Source: Polydactylus sextarius (taxonomy: Eukaryota > Chordata > Actinopteri > Polynemidae). Taken from it: a stretch of 64,000 bases of DNA. The DNA lies in NCBI GenBank assembly GCA_016801845.1, contig CM028922.1, positions 10,937,001 to 11,001,000 of the forward strand. The letters are read 5' to 3'. A program made the position numbers and the translations under genes. The notes beneath the pieces were generated by a model. The model made no database searches and was not told the DNA's origin. It saw nothing but the letters and a program-made list of their open reading frames with translations. Positions within the stretch are counted from its first letter, which is position 1. Each line of letters starts with the position of its first letter. Positions 1-11,640 of this stretch are shown one piece after another.

Positions 1-220
1 GTGAACAGGGGAAGGCGATGTCTTGGGGCTGTACATCAGTGACAATAACAACCGGGGCTGATAATACGCCTGTTGGTGAGCTATCAGGAAGAACAACAAC
101 CTGCTGGGTGTGGGAATAAGGCCTGACACATTGCTTTAGCAGGAACAGCTTAAGACAGTGATGCAGCTTAAAATACCACCACAGCAAACACACAAAAGTG
201 GCACGGGACTAGACTGGTGC

Positions 221-223
<3 letters not shown>
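1..223. other. Unique non-coding sequence at window start
   Basis: Balanced composition without low-complexity tracts or recognisable repeat. No coding frame of useful length. It could be the edge of a feature that lies mainly outside the window. Confidence 0.4.

Positions 224-266
<43 letters not shown>
224..266. repeat. (TA)n microsatellite
   Basis: About 21 uninterrupted TA units. Such tracts are common in fish genomes, replicate with slippage and can extrude as cruciforms. Confidence 0.97.
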
Positions 267-268
<2 letters not shown>

Positions 269-960
269 CAATAAAACCTGATGAAAAGAGGTGTTAGTGG
301 TAAGTCTCTCCTTTCTGCATCAGCTGATCAGTGTAGCTGGAAATAATCACTCTGCATGGTTTGCAATAATACAAACAAGTCGGTCCTTACCAAAAAAAAA
401 AAAAAAACACCCTGGACCAGTGTCACAAATATATTACACTTTGTCCTCATATTGTCTATAGTTGAATGTGGAAGTAGATTTTATTCTTTGTAAACTAGAT
501 CCTCTGGGTTTCGTTAAAAATAAAAACAGCCGTGACTCGACTTTAAATGTAAAATATATACTCCCACACGATTAAGATAAGGGATTATGTGTTATTTAGA
601 TTGTTCCGTTTGCTGTAACAATTCAGCAGCAACAACAGGCTACATACAAAATATCCGCATTTAAATGCTTTCAACACAGGTGACCTAAATATTAGATTAT
701 GAAATATGCAAAGCAAGATTTTATAAACAAAACCTTCCAGTGGAAAGATTCTTTGCCCATTAAAACAATCCTCTGCATTACTTTGTGCAGTCTGCAATTT
801 TTTTTTTTTTTTTTTTTTTCACTTCAGGCATTGTGTCCTGTAGCTTATTTTGTAAACACGAACCCGATTATATCTGTGCTACTATCCCGGTGATTCACAG
901 TAAATCAATTCAATGGAGATAAGATAAATCAGCTGCGATGAAGTTAATGCAGATGAGGTA
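267..960. other. AT-rich non-coding stretch
   Basis: No gene seen. It holds a poly-A run at 392-407 and a poly-T run at 798-819. The open frames here are short, and one owes part of its length to the poly-T run. Confidence 0.5.
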
Positions 961-1180
961 TTTTGGGCATAAAAGAAGCAGCTGATTATGCAGTGGCCCC
1001 GGTGCCTGTTCCAGGAAGCTGGTGTACAGCAGAGATACATGAGCCGTGCTCCCCCTCGCTCTGTGTGTGACGGCATGATGAATGATTGCCGGAGGGGGGG
1101 TGGGAACAGAGGAAATGCAGCCAGGGCAGGTCTGACATGAGGGAATCATGGGATATACATGCACTGGCTTTGTTCGCAGG
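961..1180. promoter_or_regulatory. Candidate conserved non-coding block
   Basis: GC content is higher than in the flanks. The block has no low-complexity tract apart from a short G run near 1090 and does not resemble a mobile element I know. The sense and antisense frames through it do not look like protein. It resembles the compact non-coding elements around vertebrate developmental genes, but this is a composition-based guess. Confidence 0.2.
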
Positions 1181-2050
1181 TCTGTTTTTTTTTTTTTTTT
1201 GTCCTTTTCTCCCTGCAGCTGGGACCTCAAACATGAGGCTGTGGTAGGTGTGATGAGGGCCTCCCTCTGATACAATGTTTGACAGGTGGTGGCTTACAAC
1301 GCATTGTTTTTTTTTTTTTTTTTTGTTTTGTTTTTCTTTTCAGAGGCAAAGATTTGGTGCTTTAAATCCTGCTTAAATCAGTGTTATTGGGACTCCTCTA
1401 GGCACACACACAGTATCACATGTGTCCACACAAACACTCGCACTGAGAGCCATAGCTCAGTGACTTAGAGTGTGATGGGATTAACATAACTCTTTGAAAC
1501 TTTAGCAGACACTGCATAGATATAGACTTTAATCTGTGATGGAGGTCAGTAAATCCAACAAAATATATTACTTTCAAGCAGCACGCAGGGAAATCCAGAT
1601 CAAACACAAGTTATAGAAACTGCACAATGAGGAATGAGCATTTGAGTTTCGCATATCATACATGCAAGTAGACACCAGAATATTAACTACAAATTAAAAA
1701 CCAAACTGGTACAAAGTCATCAACTCGAGTAGGCTTGTCTTCACTCATGTTTTTTTGGATTTTTGCCTGAAATTCATCACATTTTCATTTCTCATCAGAA
1801 TCTGCATTCAAGTGGCAGCTTCTGTCTGTGGGTGAGACCGGCACATCTTAATGCTCAACTGCCCACGTGGGGATTTCACTGGAACATTCATCAGCTTTGC
1901 TCGGGTAAACACAGCTCGTATGAAGAACCAAATAACACAACTTATCTGGCTGGTTAAATGGAGATGAATTCTAAGAGCGTTTATACAAATGCTCTTAAAG
2001 TTTGTCACTCGATTCCCAAAATGGCTCTTGGGAGCGTGTGTTTGCATTCA
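1181..2050. other. Non-coding stretch with poly-T tracts
   Basis: Poly-T runs near 1184-1200 and 1307-1324, otherwise unique AT-rich sequence. The short open frames are not protein-like and extend through the homopolymers. Confidence 0.5.
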
Positions 2051-2110
2051 GCTGTTGAGAGCTTCCTAATGCTACTGTCCCTTGCACTGGAGGGAAACAG
2101 GATCTCTCTG

Positions 2111-2134
2111 TAATTAAGTCACTTGACTTAATTA
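2111..2134. promoter_or_regulatory. Perfect homeodomain-type dyad
   Basis: Two perfect 11-bp arms, TAATTAAGTCA and its reverse complement, are separated by CT. Each arm carries a TAATTA homeodomain core next to a TGACTTA element that resembles an AP-1 half-site. A paired homeodomain dimer or a TALE/homeobox pair could bind such a dyad. No neighbouring gene can be assigned. Confidence 0.3.
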
Positions 2135-2160
2135 AAGCTACTTAATATTAAAATACTAAA

Positions 2161-3310
2161 CATAAATGTAACAGATGGCCATACAGGAGCCATTTATGCT
2201 CCAAAATTGTCATACTGACAACTTCTTCAAAATGAAGCTTTATTTCATAGTCAGGGATTCCAGCTCGCTGCGTTTCATGAGTCATGTTACTGGGTTAATA
2301 TATGTTTAAGACTCCAACACAAATTAAGCTTCACTCACTGATGCTTTTTACATTCCCTCTGTGCATCATTAATAATTGATGTCAATCTGCAATCAAATTA
2401 ATGTTCCTGCGACTGAAAAACCCTCAGTAGATATGAAGACACTTGGATAATAAACAAACAAGTTCATATCCTGGAGAACAGATTAGATATTAGTGACATA
2501 TAAGTTCGAACTTGCTTACACAGGAAAGTTTACAGGAAAAAAAGGGAGTTGTTGGTAATAGATCAGCCCTTGCCAACAGGAGATATTTTGTATCTGAATG
2601 AGTATCAGGGGAGAACAAAATCAATTGTTATATCCCTACTTTGGTTTGCTTTATGATTTAAACACCATTTATGTTGCATTAGACAACAGATGGAATCACT
2701 GGACACTATAAAACAATAGACTTTAAATGAAATTTGTATACCACCACGACTCCCAAGTGACTGGCTTTCAACAATAATTTCGCAAAATGGGTTTTTGCAA
2801 TTATTCTAGCCCTTAAAATTGTTTTGGACATCGGCCCAGGACCATTTAAACCACAGGAGCCACACAGAGGCCAACTGTTATTTCTGAGGGGAGAGGTGAA
2901 TAATAGTCAGACAGTGAGACAAACCTAACATGGCTCTTAATGACCCTCATCAAACCAAATAATGTAAACATGTATATGTGAACATTGTGTGAATCATAAT
3001 AAATATTTTCTTTACTATTTTGTCTGCAAAATATATTTAATGCTTCTGGCTGTGGCTGTGTGATTATAACAAATGCCCATCAATCTTTTTTTTTTCCTTC
3101 TTTACTATTGTTCTTCTAATACTAAATCTCCCAAAAGACACACATTTATACAGCTGAACTAAGCTGAGTGGGTTGGAACCGCTGCTTGATCAGCCATGTT
3201 TTGAGTTTGATAATAGACTTACTGAAAAAGAGTCAAGGTCATGTGAAGGCTTTTCTTGCTGACTGAATCGGCAAGGCAAACAAGTTCGAGTTCTTGTTTA
3301 AATGAAATTT
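2161..3310. other. Unique non-coding stretch
   Basis: No gene, repeat family or RNA gene recognised. The part near 2830-2960 is less AT-rich and could be regulatory, with nothing decisive. Confidence 0.45.
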
Positions 3311-3317
3311 TTCTCTA

Positions 3318-3435
3318 GGAGCACCGAGTGATTAGGGCACACCACTTTGGCGTTTCATCTGTGCAGCGATCGGCAGTTTGAGTCCTGACTGTGACAATCA
3401 TTTCTGTGTGTCTTCTTCCCACTTTCCTGTCTATC

Positions 3436-3440
<5 letters not shown>
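3318..3440 (+). repeat. tRNA-headed SINE copy 1
   Basis: The head has an A-box-like segment (GAGCACCGAGTGATTAGGGC) and a B-box-like segment near 3374-3384 (CAGTTTGAGTCC). A pyrimidine-rich body ending in CTTTCCTGTCTATCTTC follows. The same layout occurs at 53553-53745 (+) and 10872-11040 (-). Here the usual 3' tail is replaced by a (TA)n tract. The head looks like a Leu- or Ser-type tRNA, inferred from the A box. Internal polymerase III promoters of this kind drive SINE transcription. Confidence 0.7.

Positions 3441-3482
<42 letters not shown>
3441..3482. repeat. (TA)n microsatellite at SINE end
   Basis: About 21 TA units abut the 3' end of the SINE at 3318-3440. Microsatellites often grow from SINE tails. 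Confidence 0.97.
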
Positions 3483-3485
<3 letters not shown>

Positions 3486-3989
3486 CGTGTCTGTTTCCAT
3501 CATCACGAAATAAACAGTTGAGCACAGTGCCTTAAAAATCACTTCAAAAGAAGTCTTACAAATAATAAAAATCAATCAGGTAACCACAAATAGATAGATA
3601 ATAGTAGATAATAGATATAAAAAAAAAAACATACCAGAAATACATTGCAACAAAAATGGATGTAAACAGGAACGTGATGTGAACAACAAATAGAATATAA
3701 AATAGAAATATTTTTGTGTAAACACCTTAGAAAGTCTTTCATCTTTATAGTTCTGTTCAATATTAGTGTTAATCAAGGGAAAGGAGGAGGCGTTTGCAGA
3801 TGTAACTGTCCTTGGTGCTGAATTTCCTTGGGTGTCTTTAGAACATGGGCTATGTAAGCATGCAGCAAAAAAAGAAAAAGAAAAAACAAAACATTCAACA
3901 GTAACTTACACTCTACACACCCCCTATAGCATTTTGTTCTCTGTCTGTCTTGTGTGTCTCTAATTTCTATGTATTCAAGCGCACACACA
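3483..3989. other. AT-rich non-coding stretch
   Basis: No gene. An A-rich stretch at 3619-3630 and several ATAGATA-type simple motifs. Frames overlapping the TA tract are not real genes. Confidence 0.5.
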
Positions 3990-4290
3990 CGCTCAGTATG
4001 GTTTGGCAGCACCTCCGTCACTGTGAAAGACCCCCTGTCTCTGGACACCGGTGGAAATGACTGCCCTTTCATTAATCTCCCTGTCCACAGTGCAGACCTC
4101 CCCTAATTACAGCCATTGTTTACCTTTGCGCTGGCACGCCCATTGAATTATTGATGGCCGCCCTGCCCCAGTCAGTTTAAAGGCCTCGCCAGTGGGCACA
4201 TAGCAGCCAATCAACTGATACCTGCCAGCGCATCCCCCATGTCTTCTGTATGACAGATCAGTGAATTATTATGGTAATGGTAATTTGTTT
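3990..4290. promoter_or_regulatory. Candidate enhancer-like block
   Basis: A compact, mixed-composition block in AT-rich surroundings. TAATTA (4104-4109) lies beside CATTGTT (4114-4120, SOX-like), which overlaps TGTTTAC (4118-4124, forkhead-like). Further TGAATTATTGATGG and GAATTATTATGG elements follow. Clustered homeodomain, SOX and forkhead cores are typical of vertebrate developmental enhancers. No frame codes for a convincing protein. The assignment is inference. Confidence 0.3.
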
Positions 4291-7200
4291 TGTTTTTTTG
4301 ACAGCGTACCATGGTGCAGTGAAAGGCATACCATTGTTGCATGCTTCGTTCTGTAGGTGCTTGCTGATGTTATAAATGATTCTTTTATGTAATAAATGGA
4401 TCATCAGGTGAATTAAGCGCTCTTTTTTTTCCAGTGTTGTGTTTCAGAAAACATCATTGTTGATATTTTTGTTTCTTCAAGGTTTGTTCTTTAATTTTCT
4501 GAATAAACACATGGCTCTTGGAATTAATTTGAACCAAATGGCTACCACTGGCAATCATCCTCACTGCTTATTACATGAATTGAAATGTTTCTGAAGCATA
4601 ATACAAGTCACATCCAATTTGCAAAACCTGCCTTCAGTGGTGTATTATAACACTCTAATGGCATGCATATATAAAAATCCCTCTATCTCTATTGCAAATA
4701 AAAAGCAACTGAGACCAAACCAAATCCATGAATGATTACCCCCAACAATAAGTAAATCCGCAGAACTAAAATTCAATTTTCAGCAATCCCACAGTCCTAC
4801 TGCTAGACGCCATTCAAAGCTCATGAGGATTTGGACTTAAGGCGACTTAGAGGTGATTTATGCAGTAACCCAAATGGCTGTGCTAGGAAGAGAAGAAAGG
4901 CTTGGGTCCTCAGACGGAGAACCTGTCTCTGTGTCATGACTCACTGTAGCTACGCTCTGCATGACAAGGTAGGGCACTGCCCTGTATCAGATTGCCATGT
5001 ATTGAGCTCCACTGGGTGTTTCCAGTGTGCACAGCCCCTGATGTCACACGGTTAAAGCCAACCCTCTTTCACTGGTGGCCAGAGAGACATAGTGGAAAAA
5101 AAGATCAATCTTTAAATGTCAAAACAATTTGAGATATCTCTGACATGCTTGTTTAGAATGGTTCCACTTCAGTATACCAATCTATAAAAGAATCAGATAC
5201 TACAGTATATCTCAGTGACCATTACATCCTGTCTGTAAAAAGAGTAATATATCATCTGTCAAAAGCAGCAATACAGTACATATTGCAACCTACATTAACA
5301 GGAGCAAAGCCCCAAAATGGCACACACTCGAAGTGTGTTAATATATAAATAATTTGATATTTTCTGCAACACTGACTGTAGCTCTCTCCTGTTTTGTTTT
5401 GTTTTGTGGTGCATTTGAATGGTCCTTTATAATAAACGCTAAACCATTGGCCTTGGGATATGCATCGAAATTGAAAGCATTGAGAACATTTTGAAATATT
5501 GTGTCTGTATTGGCATAAAACTTTAATTTGAACTTGTGTGATAAAATTCTATCTATTATCGTCTAAATAAAACATTGCAGTACAGAAACAATAAGACTTC
5601 TATTGACTGCGACAGCATTCCATAGCATGTAATGTAGTCAAAATGTCAAAGATTTGTGCTGTGATTAAATCTAGACACTTTGCTTTTTTTTTAAAATCAT
5701 TTTTGCAGTGTATAAAAACCTTTGATTTATCAAAGGTGAAGGGCATCAACAGATTATTGTAATGTGGGCAATAGAGCTGATGGCATGCAATAAGAGATGG
5801 CAGATAAAATAAATGTTATAAGTATAGAAAGTAAATAACAGAAAAACTAAGGGTGATTCTTTATCAACTATCTGGGGATTTGATTTCTCTCTCCTAGAAC
5901 CTAGAACCCTCTCTCCAAGAATTACAAGAACAATGTATAGAATTTGGTGAAATCTAGTGTTGAAGTTGCCGAGTGTAACAATTGATTGTCGGTGTTGAAC
6001 ATGTTGAACCTAATTCATAGAAGACAAGTTTGGATAGGTTCTTGTTTCTTTGGTGCCATTGGCAACAAAATTCTTGAAAGATGTGATTTTAACTAACTCG
6101 AAGCAATACCATCAAAACTTACAGAAAGTGACTTATTGAACAAAATGTTGTGATTCTGGGGCAGATCTATCCTGTGCAAGTTAACAATGTCATCCACAAC
6201 AATAGTTGCAGCAGTTATTGTATTATGACCAGGTCAAAAAGCCTGAAGTACCCTGTAGTTATTTTCTTTTAGAAAGGTATATAGTTCTGAGTTGACCAGC
6301 ACTCCAATCACAGACAGGATAGACAGTGCAGATATACTATGGGTCAACAGTTATTTAGGTCACAAGTGTCACCACCTCCATGTAATGGAACTGAAATGTT
6401 CTGTTGGAGAAAATTGCAAGAGACAAACTTTGTACACTTCAAAATGTGTGAGAGTGGTAGAGCACTAAGACAGAAACAGAGACAAATGCTGAAAATTCAT
6501 CACATTCAATCAAGAGTTGACAAGTAATCATTTTCATAATGATTGTGTCCCTCAGTTGGCGGTTATTTCACAAAACTGGCTTGTCTTTCCTGTTCAGCAC
6601 CACCACTGGCATGGATGTTACAGAATCAGGCTGCAGCTGTTTAAGCGAGTGTAAGGCTGCATGTCTTGGGGGGAATCCAGCGTATATGAAAAACTGTGGT
6701 GTTAAATCGACTCACTTGGTTTTAAAGCTGTGGGGTTTTTGGCTTTATCAGCTGAGCTAAAGTCAAATAAATGCAGCACTTATGCAGTGTATTTCCTACA
6801 GCCTATGTATTTGCAGTGTGTGTATGTGTGTCTATAGACATATACCAGATATCTATACACATTCCCAGTTTATCCTTACTTGCTTCCAAGACAGATGGAT
6901 TTTTGTATTATCACTTCATCTTTGATACAGAGGAATATTGGGTGGGTGTAGAGTTCTCATTATTACCAGAGGAGCCATTATATCAACATAAGGCAGAGTA
7001 TTTAAAGGTTACTTTGTAATGTTTTTGATATTTTCAGCACTGAATTGAGTGGCTTCCCAGAAAGTGAAGGGATTTTTCCACACTAACTAAGTCTTAATTC
7101 TTACCTTCATCTGTATGTGTGTGTGAGTTTAAAAAGAAAATAAATAATTTTAGCGTGAAATTAATATTTTTTTAAAGTCTGTTAGAAAAGGACCCAGAGA

Positions 7201-7500
7201 AAAAAAAGTATAATCACAAATATACAGATATTAAGAGAAAAGAAGTGTTTTCTATTCTTCAGCAACACTAGCAGATAGTTAGAATACATAGAGTAGTCAA
7301 CATTACTGGGGTGTATAACTTTTAACATAAAGTAAAGCCCAGTTAAAAAAAAGAATCTTTCCACAGCCCTGTGCTATCCTGAAGTATACAGATGAGATGT
7401 GTTGGACCTACATGGATCCTCTCACATCACCATGTCATTAGTCTGCACAGGCAGTTTGTAACACTCTTTCACTGCAGCGGGAACAGTAAGCAAGCTCAGG
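4291..7500. other. Long non-coding stretch
   Basis: Mostly unique AT-rich sequence. 4810-5060 is richer in GC and holds an open frame of 74 codons with no recognisable domain, so it is not called a gene. Near 6720-6762 the reverse strand shows a tRNA-like A-box (TTAGCTCAGCTGATAAAGC) without a B box, perhaps a SINE scrap. No other feature seen. Confidence 0.45.
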
Positions 7501-7520
7501 GTGATGATGACGATGATTGC

Positions 7521-7650
7521 TATTTCAGACATCAGTCAAAGGGCGATGAGAAGAGGGTGACTAATAACGAGACGGCAAATAGAGAGGTTTGTCATGTGGC
7601 AGTGAAGTGTCACTTTCAGGATGTGAATCACTGTATCAGTGAAATGGGGG
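7521..7650. repeat. Diverged local duplicate, copy A
   Basis: The order of short blocks here (ACATCAGTCAAAGGG, then AATAACGAG, then GAAGTGTCACTTTCAGGATGTGAATCA) recurs about 300 bp downstream in copy B at 7830-7960 with many substitutions. It looks like an old tandem duplication of non-coding sequence. The open frame across it has no recognisable domain. Confidence 0.35.
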
Positions 7651-7829
7651 TGTGGGGTTTGATAAAGGCAATTCCAATGAAAGTTACTTGCAAGTAAACC
7701 TAAAAGCCTTTAATAAGATAAAACAAAGAAAAGCTAAATTGTTAATGAAGGGCAAGATCATTCTGTGCATATACGAACACTATTATACCAGTGCTGAGAC
7801 TGTTGTAGAAAATAAATATGACGAGGGTG

Positions 7830-7960
7830 GTTTCACATATCAGTCAGAGAGGGAAGAAGTGGAATGATAATGACGAGAGTGTGATAGAATGTCTAACTCA
7901 AGTAGCTTTTAAGTGTCATTTAGAATGTCAATCATCATCACATCAGCGAGGGGTTCAAAG
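7830..7960. repeat. Diverged local duplicate, copy B
   Basis: Partner of 7521-7650. Shared blocks include ATATCAGTCAGAGAGGG, AATGACGAG and TTAAGTGTCATTTAGAATGTCAATCA. Similarity is patchy, so common origin is likely but not certain. Confidence 0.35.
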
Positions 7961-9012
7961 AAGCCGTGTCGAGATGGATACAGCATCAATGGTTTAACTC
8001 CACAGCTGCCAGGATAAGACCTGGAAATTGTGTAACACATTTATGTGATGCCATATGTACAATCCTATCTTTTCAGTTGAAATCCTTGTAGCAAGCTGCA
8101 ATACCCAATAAAAATAATTAAGAAAACTTCACAATCACATTAGATCAGTTTTGTAAAATTAAATTCCAGTGACTGCTTCAGAGGATAATATTACCAAAGC
8201 CAAAAATTCAGAAAATCTTGTTTTCCAGACATCACAAATAAACACAAACAAACTCCAGGTAACATCTGCTATGCTGGCAGAAACTTGAAAGGTTCACTGT
8301 GCAAGAATTTTAATTTAATGTAGCAGTTTCATAGTCACTGTGATGGTTAAGTGACTTCTTACGAGGCAAATGAAGGCTCTCGGTGAAAAAGATCAAGCAA
8401 GATCAGTACTGGCTGACCCAGTGCTAATGAATTCATAAACAACGAGTTTGGTGGCACAACATTGCGCAACGATGTGCAACAGGCTTTTTTAGTAGTTTTC
8501 TCTCATTTGGTAGGCACATTCAAAGAGTTACCCAATCACTGTCAACATGTATATAAATAGCCATAAGTAGCTGTAAAGCTGGTGTTCAGCACGTCTGTTT
8601 TTTGAATTAATCGTTTTGCGACGTATCATGCATCTTGAACTCAGCCTTATATTGAGACTGTAGGGGGAGCCTCATAGAGAAAAAAAGAAATACCAGATTT
8701 GCACGTTGTAACTTTAAAATCACTGACTCCTTTAACTAAACAAATAAAGAGAGAAGAGAGAAAAATTAATGTTGGAGTCTTGTAATACTAATCTGGCAGC
8801 TTTTTGAACATACCTTCCTCCACTGATGACAGAGTATTCTGTTACACTTTGTCAATTACCCCTCCGATTGCTCTCATGCCAATCACAGCCATGTTTATGG
8901 CGAGTTTGTCACAGGTTGCATATTCTGCTCCCATATGTCTACAGATCCTCTCCATATTTTCCATAATGTTGTGGTTGAATGAGCACAAGCAGCACCCTGT
9001 CTGCGTCTACTC

Positions 9013-9014
<2 letters not shown>
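7961..9014. other. Unique non-coding stretch
   Basis: No gene, RNA or repeat family recognised. The 8804-9082 open frame ends inside a poly-T tract and is not protein-like. Confidence 0.45.

Positions 9015-9045
<31 letters not shown>
9015..9045. repeat. Poly-T tract
   Basis: 31 uninterrupted T residues. This could be the fossil poly-A tail of a - strand retrocopy, but no retrogene or LINE is recognised on either side. Confidence 0.95.
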
Positions 9046-9046
<1 letters not shown>

Positions 9047-10871
9047 TGGCTGTTCTGTTTTGCAATGAAATTGGTTTCATAATTGTCATAAAATTGTTAT
9101 TGTCACTGTTGTCACTCAAATATAGAAAAAAATCACATTAACTTGTTATATAAAGCACTGTAACACTCTTCATAAAAGACTGAGTTGATACTCTGAGAAT
9201 GCAATACAGAAGGTTTTCTATCTATCAAAATCATATGGTTTTAAACAGATGATTTAGTGTTAAAATTCAGTTGTAAAAATCAAATAAGAATCGACTCGCA
9301 GTGTAGGTCAAGTTTAAAAAATACCAAATCCTGTTTTTCCCATAATATAACCCTATAGCAATATCTCACTTCAGACACCACTTTTCAAATTGCATGCCAC
9401 TTTGGCTGTGAAAATTCTGAGCCCACGCCAAGATGATGCTGATAAAGTTGTCAGAAGATATTTTCTTAGACTTGACAAAGCTCCTTCAGAAACACAAGAT
9501 ACAATAAACATGTATTTCATAGGCAGTGTAATGCTCCCTGTGATTAGTATACTGGTCCTCAGGTGTGAAATTGATTGATTTCTTATTTAAAATAGCCCTA
9601 ATTTATAGTAAGTTGCTATAGACGCATAAGTAAAAGAGAAACTCAGAGATCTTTGTTCCCAGTAGTGGTTTATACAACAGCAATGTCTCACTCTGGGGAC
9701 CTTTGTTGCATGTTATTCCCTTTGGTTTGGGGTCTACCGCTACTGCCAGCTTTCAGATGATTGTAAAATCTCATGGGGAAAAAATGTACTAAAGTTCTCC
9801 ATGTCGTCTTGTTGCTGCAGGACACATGATTTTTTGGCTGAGACAGAAATAAGAGTTGTAGTCTTGTGAGAGACAAAATCAAAGCTGGAGCAAACATTTC
9901 CAGCTTATTTTGGACTAAAAATGGTCTAGGAATGTCCTACGGCTTAGAGCAAACAGCATGGGACAACCCAAAACATCAAAGAAATATCAAAACTGCTGTC
10001 AAAAATAACACCTACATTAATTGCTACTGGCTTTACTTTGGCAAACAAAAATTTGTGCTGAATCAATTAAACAGAGTTGGTGATGCTTCAAAAAGAACTA
10101 TTTTTGATTTGGTTTCATACAGTTGTATAAAAACTCTGTGACATCCATTACGTTTTATCTGGGGCACAGTTACTCAGAGTCGTGAGCCTGCTGGAGCCTT
10201 GAGGTTTTATGAGCACACATAACCCTGTTGTCAGCATAATAATGAAAATTTATAGTATGTTAGTAAAATTCCAAGTGGAAGCATGTAGATTTTGAATAAA
10301 GAATAGGTCTAAAACTAAACCTTTTAGACCCACAGATTCAGTATAATGTCCCTTGAAGTTACCAGTGATGACAGAAGACATTCTTCTAGTAGAACCAATG
10401 AGTAGAACCAATGAGATTCAGACCCTAAATCTAATTTATAATTCTTACAATGATCAGAGCAGGCTGTGTTTTCACTCTAACTGCACCCGAGAACAGAGCA
10501 GCTTTTAACAACATTAACCAGGAAACAAGAGATCCATCAGCACATTTTCTTTTGACATGTGTTGAATTATTTTGGAACATCATCTTGCCAGGTTTGACAG
10601 AACTGCAGCGAGTATAAAGCAAAGAAATGTTTTGCTGACAGCAGTGAGACAATGACCTGAAAAATGAATAATCATACCAAACAAAACAGAACAATTGGCT
10701 TCCTGTATTTTACCTTTGATTTTGCATTCCTTTGATAATACATTGTATAGAAAGAGAACGGTGTGAATTTTGTTAATTATCATTTTCTTTCAAGGTCTCA
10801 GTGTTTATCATTATTTCTCTTTCAAAATAAACAAGGAACAGTTTTAATGATCTTTTTAATATATATTATTT
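9046..10871. other. Long AT-rich non-coding stretch
   Basis: No gene. 9655-9725 contains GACCTTTGTTGCATGTTATT, which resembles the body of common fish tRNA-SINEs and may be a SINE scrap. A 14-bp unit containing AGTAGAACCAATG is tandemly repeated near 10387-10414. Nothing else assigned. Confidence 0.45.
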
Positions 10872-11040
10872 CTGGGGGGGCATTTTTGCCTTTAATCAGA
10901 TAGATAGTGTAGAGAGACAGGAAACAGTGAGGACAGTGGGGTAAGGACATGCAGGAAAGCTTAACCTCAGATTTGATCCAGCCTGTACCTGTATGCGCCA
11001 ACGTGGTATGCCCTAACCACTCGGCTAACCAGGTGCCCCA
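10872..11040 (-). repeat. tRNA-headed SINE copy 2
   Basis: Read on the reverse strand, this begins with GGGGCACCTGGTTAGCCGAG, whose TTAGCCGAGTGG matches a polymerase III A box. A B-box-like GGATCAAATC follows, then the body TTTCCTGCATGTCC...TTTCCTGTCTCTCTACAC and the 3' motif AAAGGCAAAAATGCCC. The copy at 53553-53745 shares head, body and tail, and a shorter copy is at 3318-3440. A G run at the tail end (10874-10880) suggests secondary slippage. Confidence 0.8.
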
Positions 11041-11640
11041 AGTGTTATTTATCTTAAAGAGAGACCAAACCCTTTTGTCTAGAAATACTCATAGAGATGA
11101 CATTTACGACATGATGACCTAAAATATTTCCATGCAGATGACATAAAAAAATGACAAAGTTCAATTTAAAGTGTTTTTTCAAACAGTTCATAATATTGAG
11201 GTCAGCAACTTTGTGATATATGGATGACGAGTTAAAGATCAGACATCAGATATTACTGTACTAATTCAGACTGTCACATGTGAGTGGTCATGAATGGATA
11301 GATGCTGTAGTTACTTTGAACAGTTTTAGAATACTTAAATTATGACATACTACATTTAGAGGACATCAGATCAGAAAATCCTCACATTCCCTCTGGGGGA
11401 CAGTTGCGGTTGTTATTTAGTTTTTTGTGAATAGGATCATATAAATGTGATGCTTCCAGTTAAGATGTCTCTTGTTGCACAGTAAGTCTGTTAAATGCAC
11501 CAAGCTAGGTCATGCTAGATCTTATTGATATGTAGACCAAACAAAGGTACCTTTACAATACCCTGCAAAGAGGGACATCTTTTTTCATTATCTACTTGTC
11601 AGATAAGAGCTGGCCAAGCGTACAATTATGACACCGGCCT
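11041..11640. other. Unique non-coding stretch
   Basis: No feature recognised between the SINE and the Tc1 relic. The degenerate left end of the Tc1 element may reach into its last 60 bp. Confidence 0.45.

Noticed and set aside
910..1275. 121-codon reverse-strand frame
   Set aside because: Crosses poly-T (as poly-Lys) and is not protein-like.
6720..6762. tRNA-like A box on the reverse strand
   Set aside because: No B box or cloverleaf; at best a SINE scrap, not a tRNA gene.
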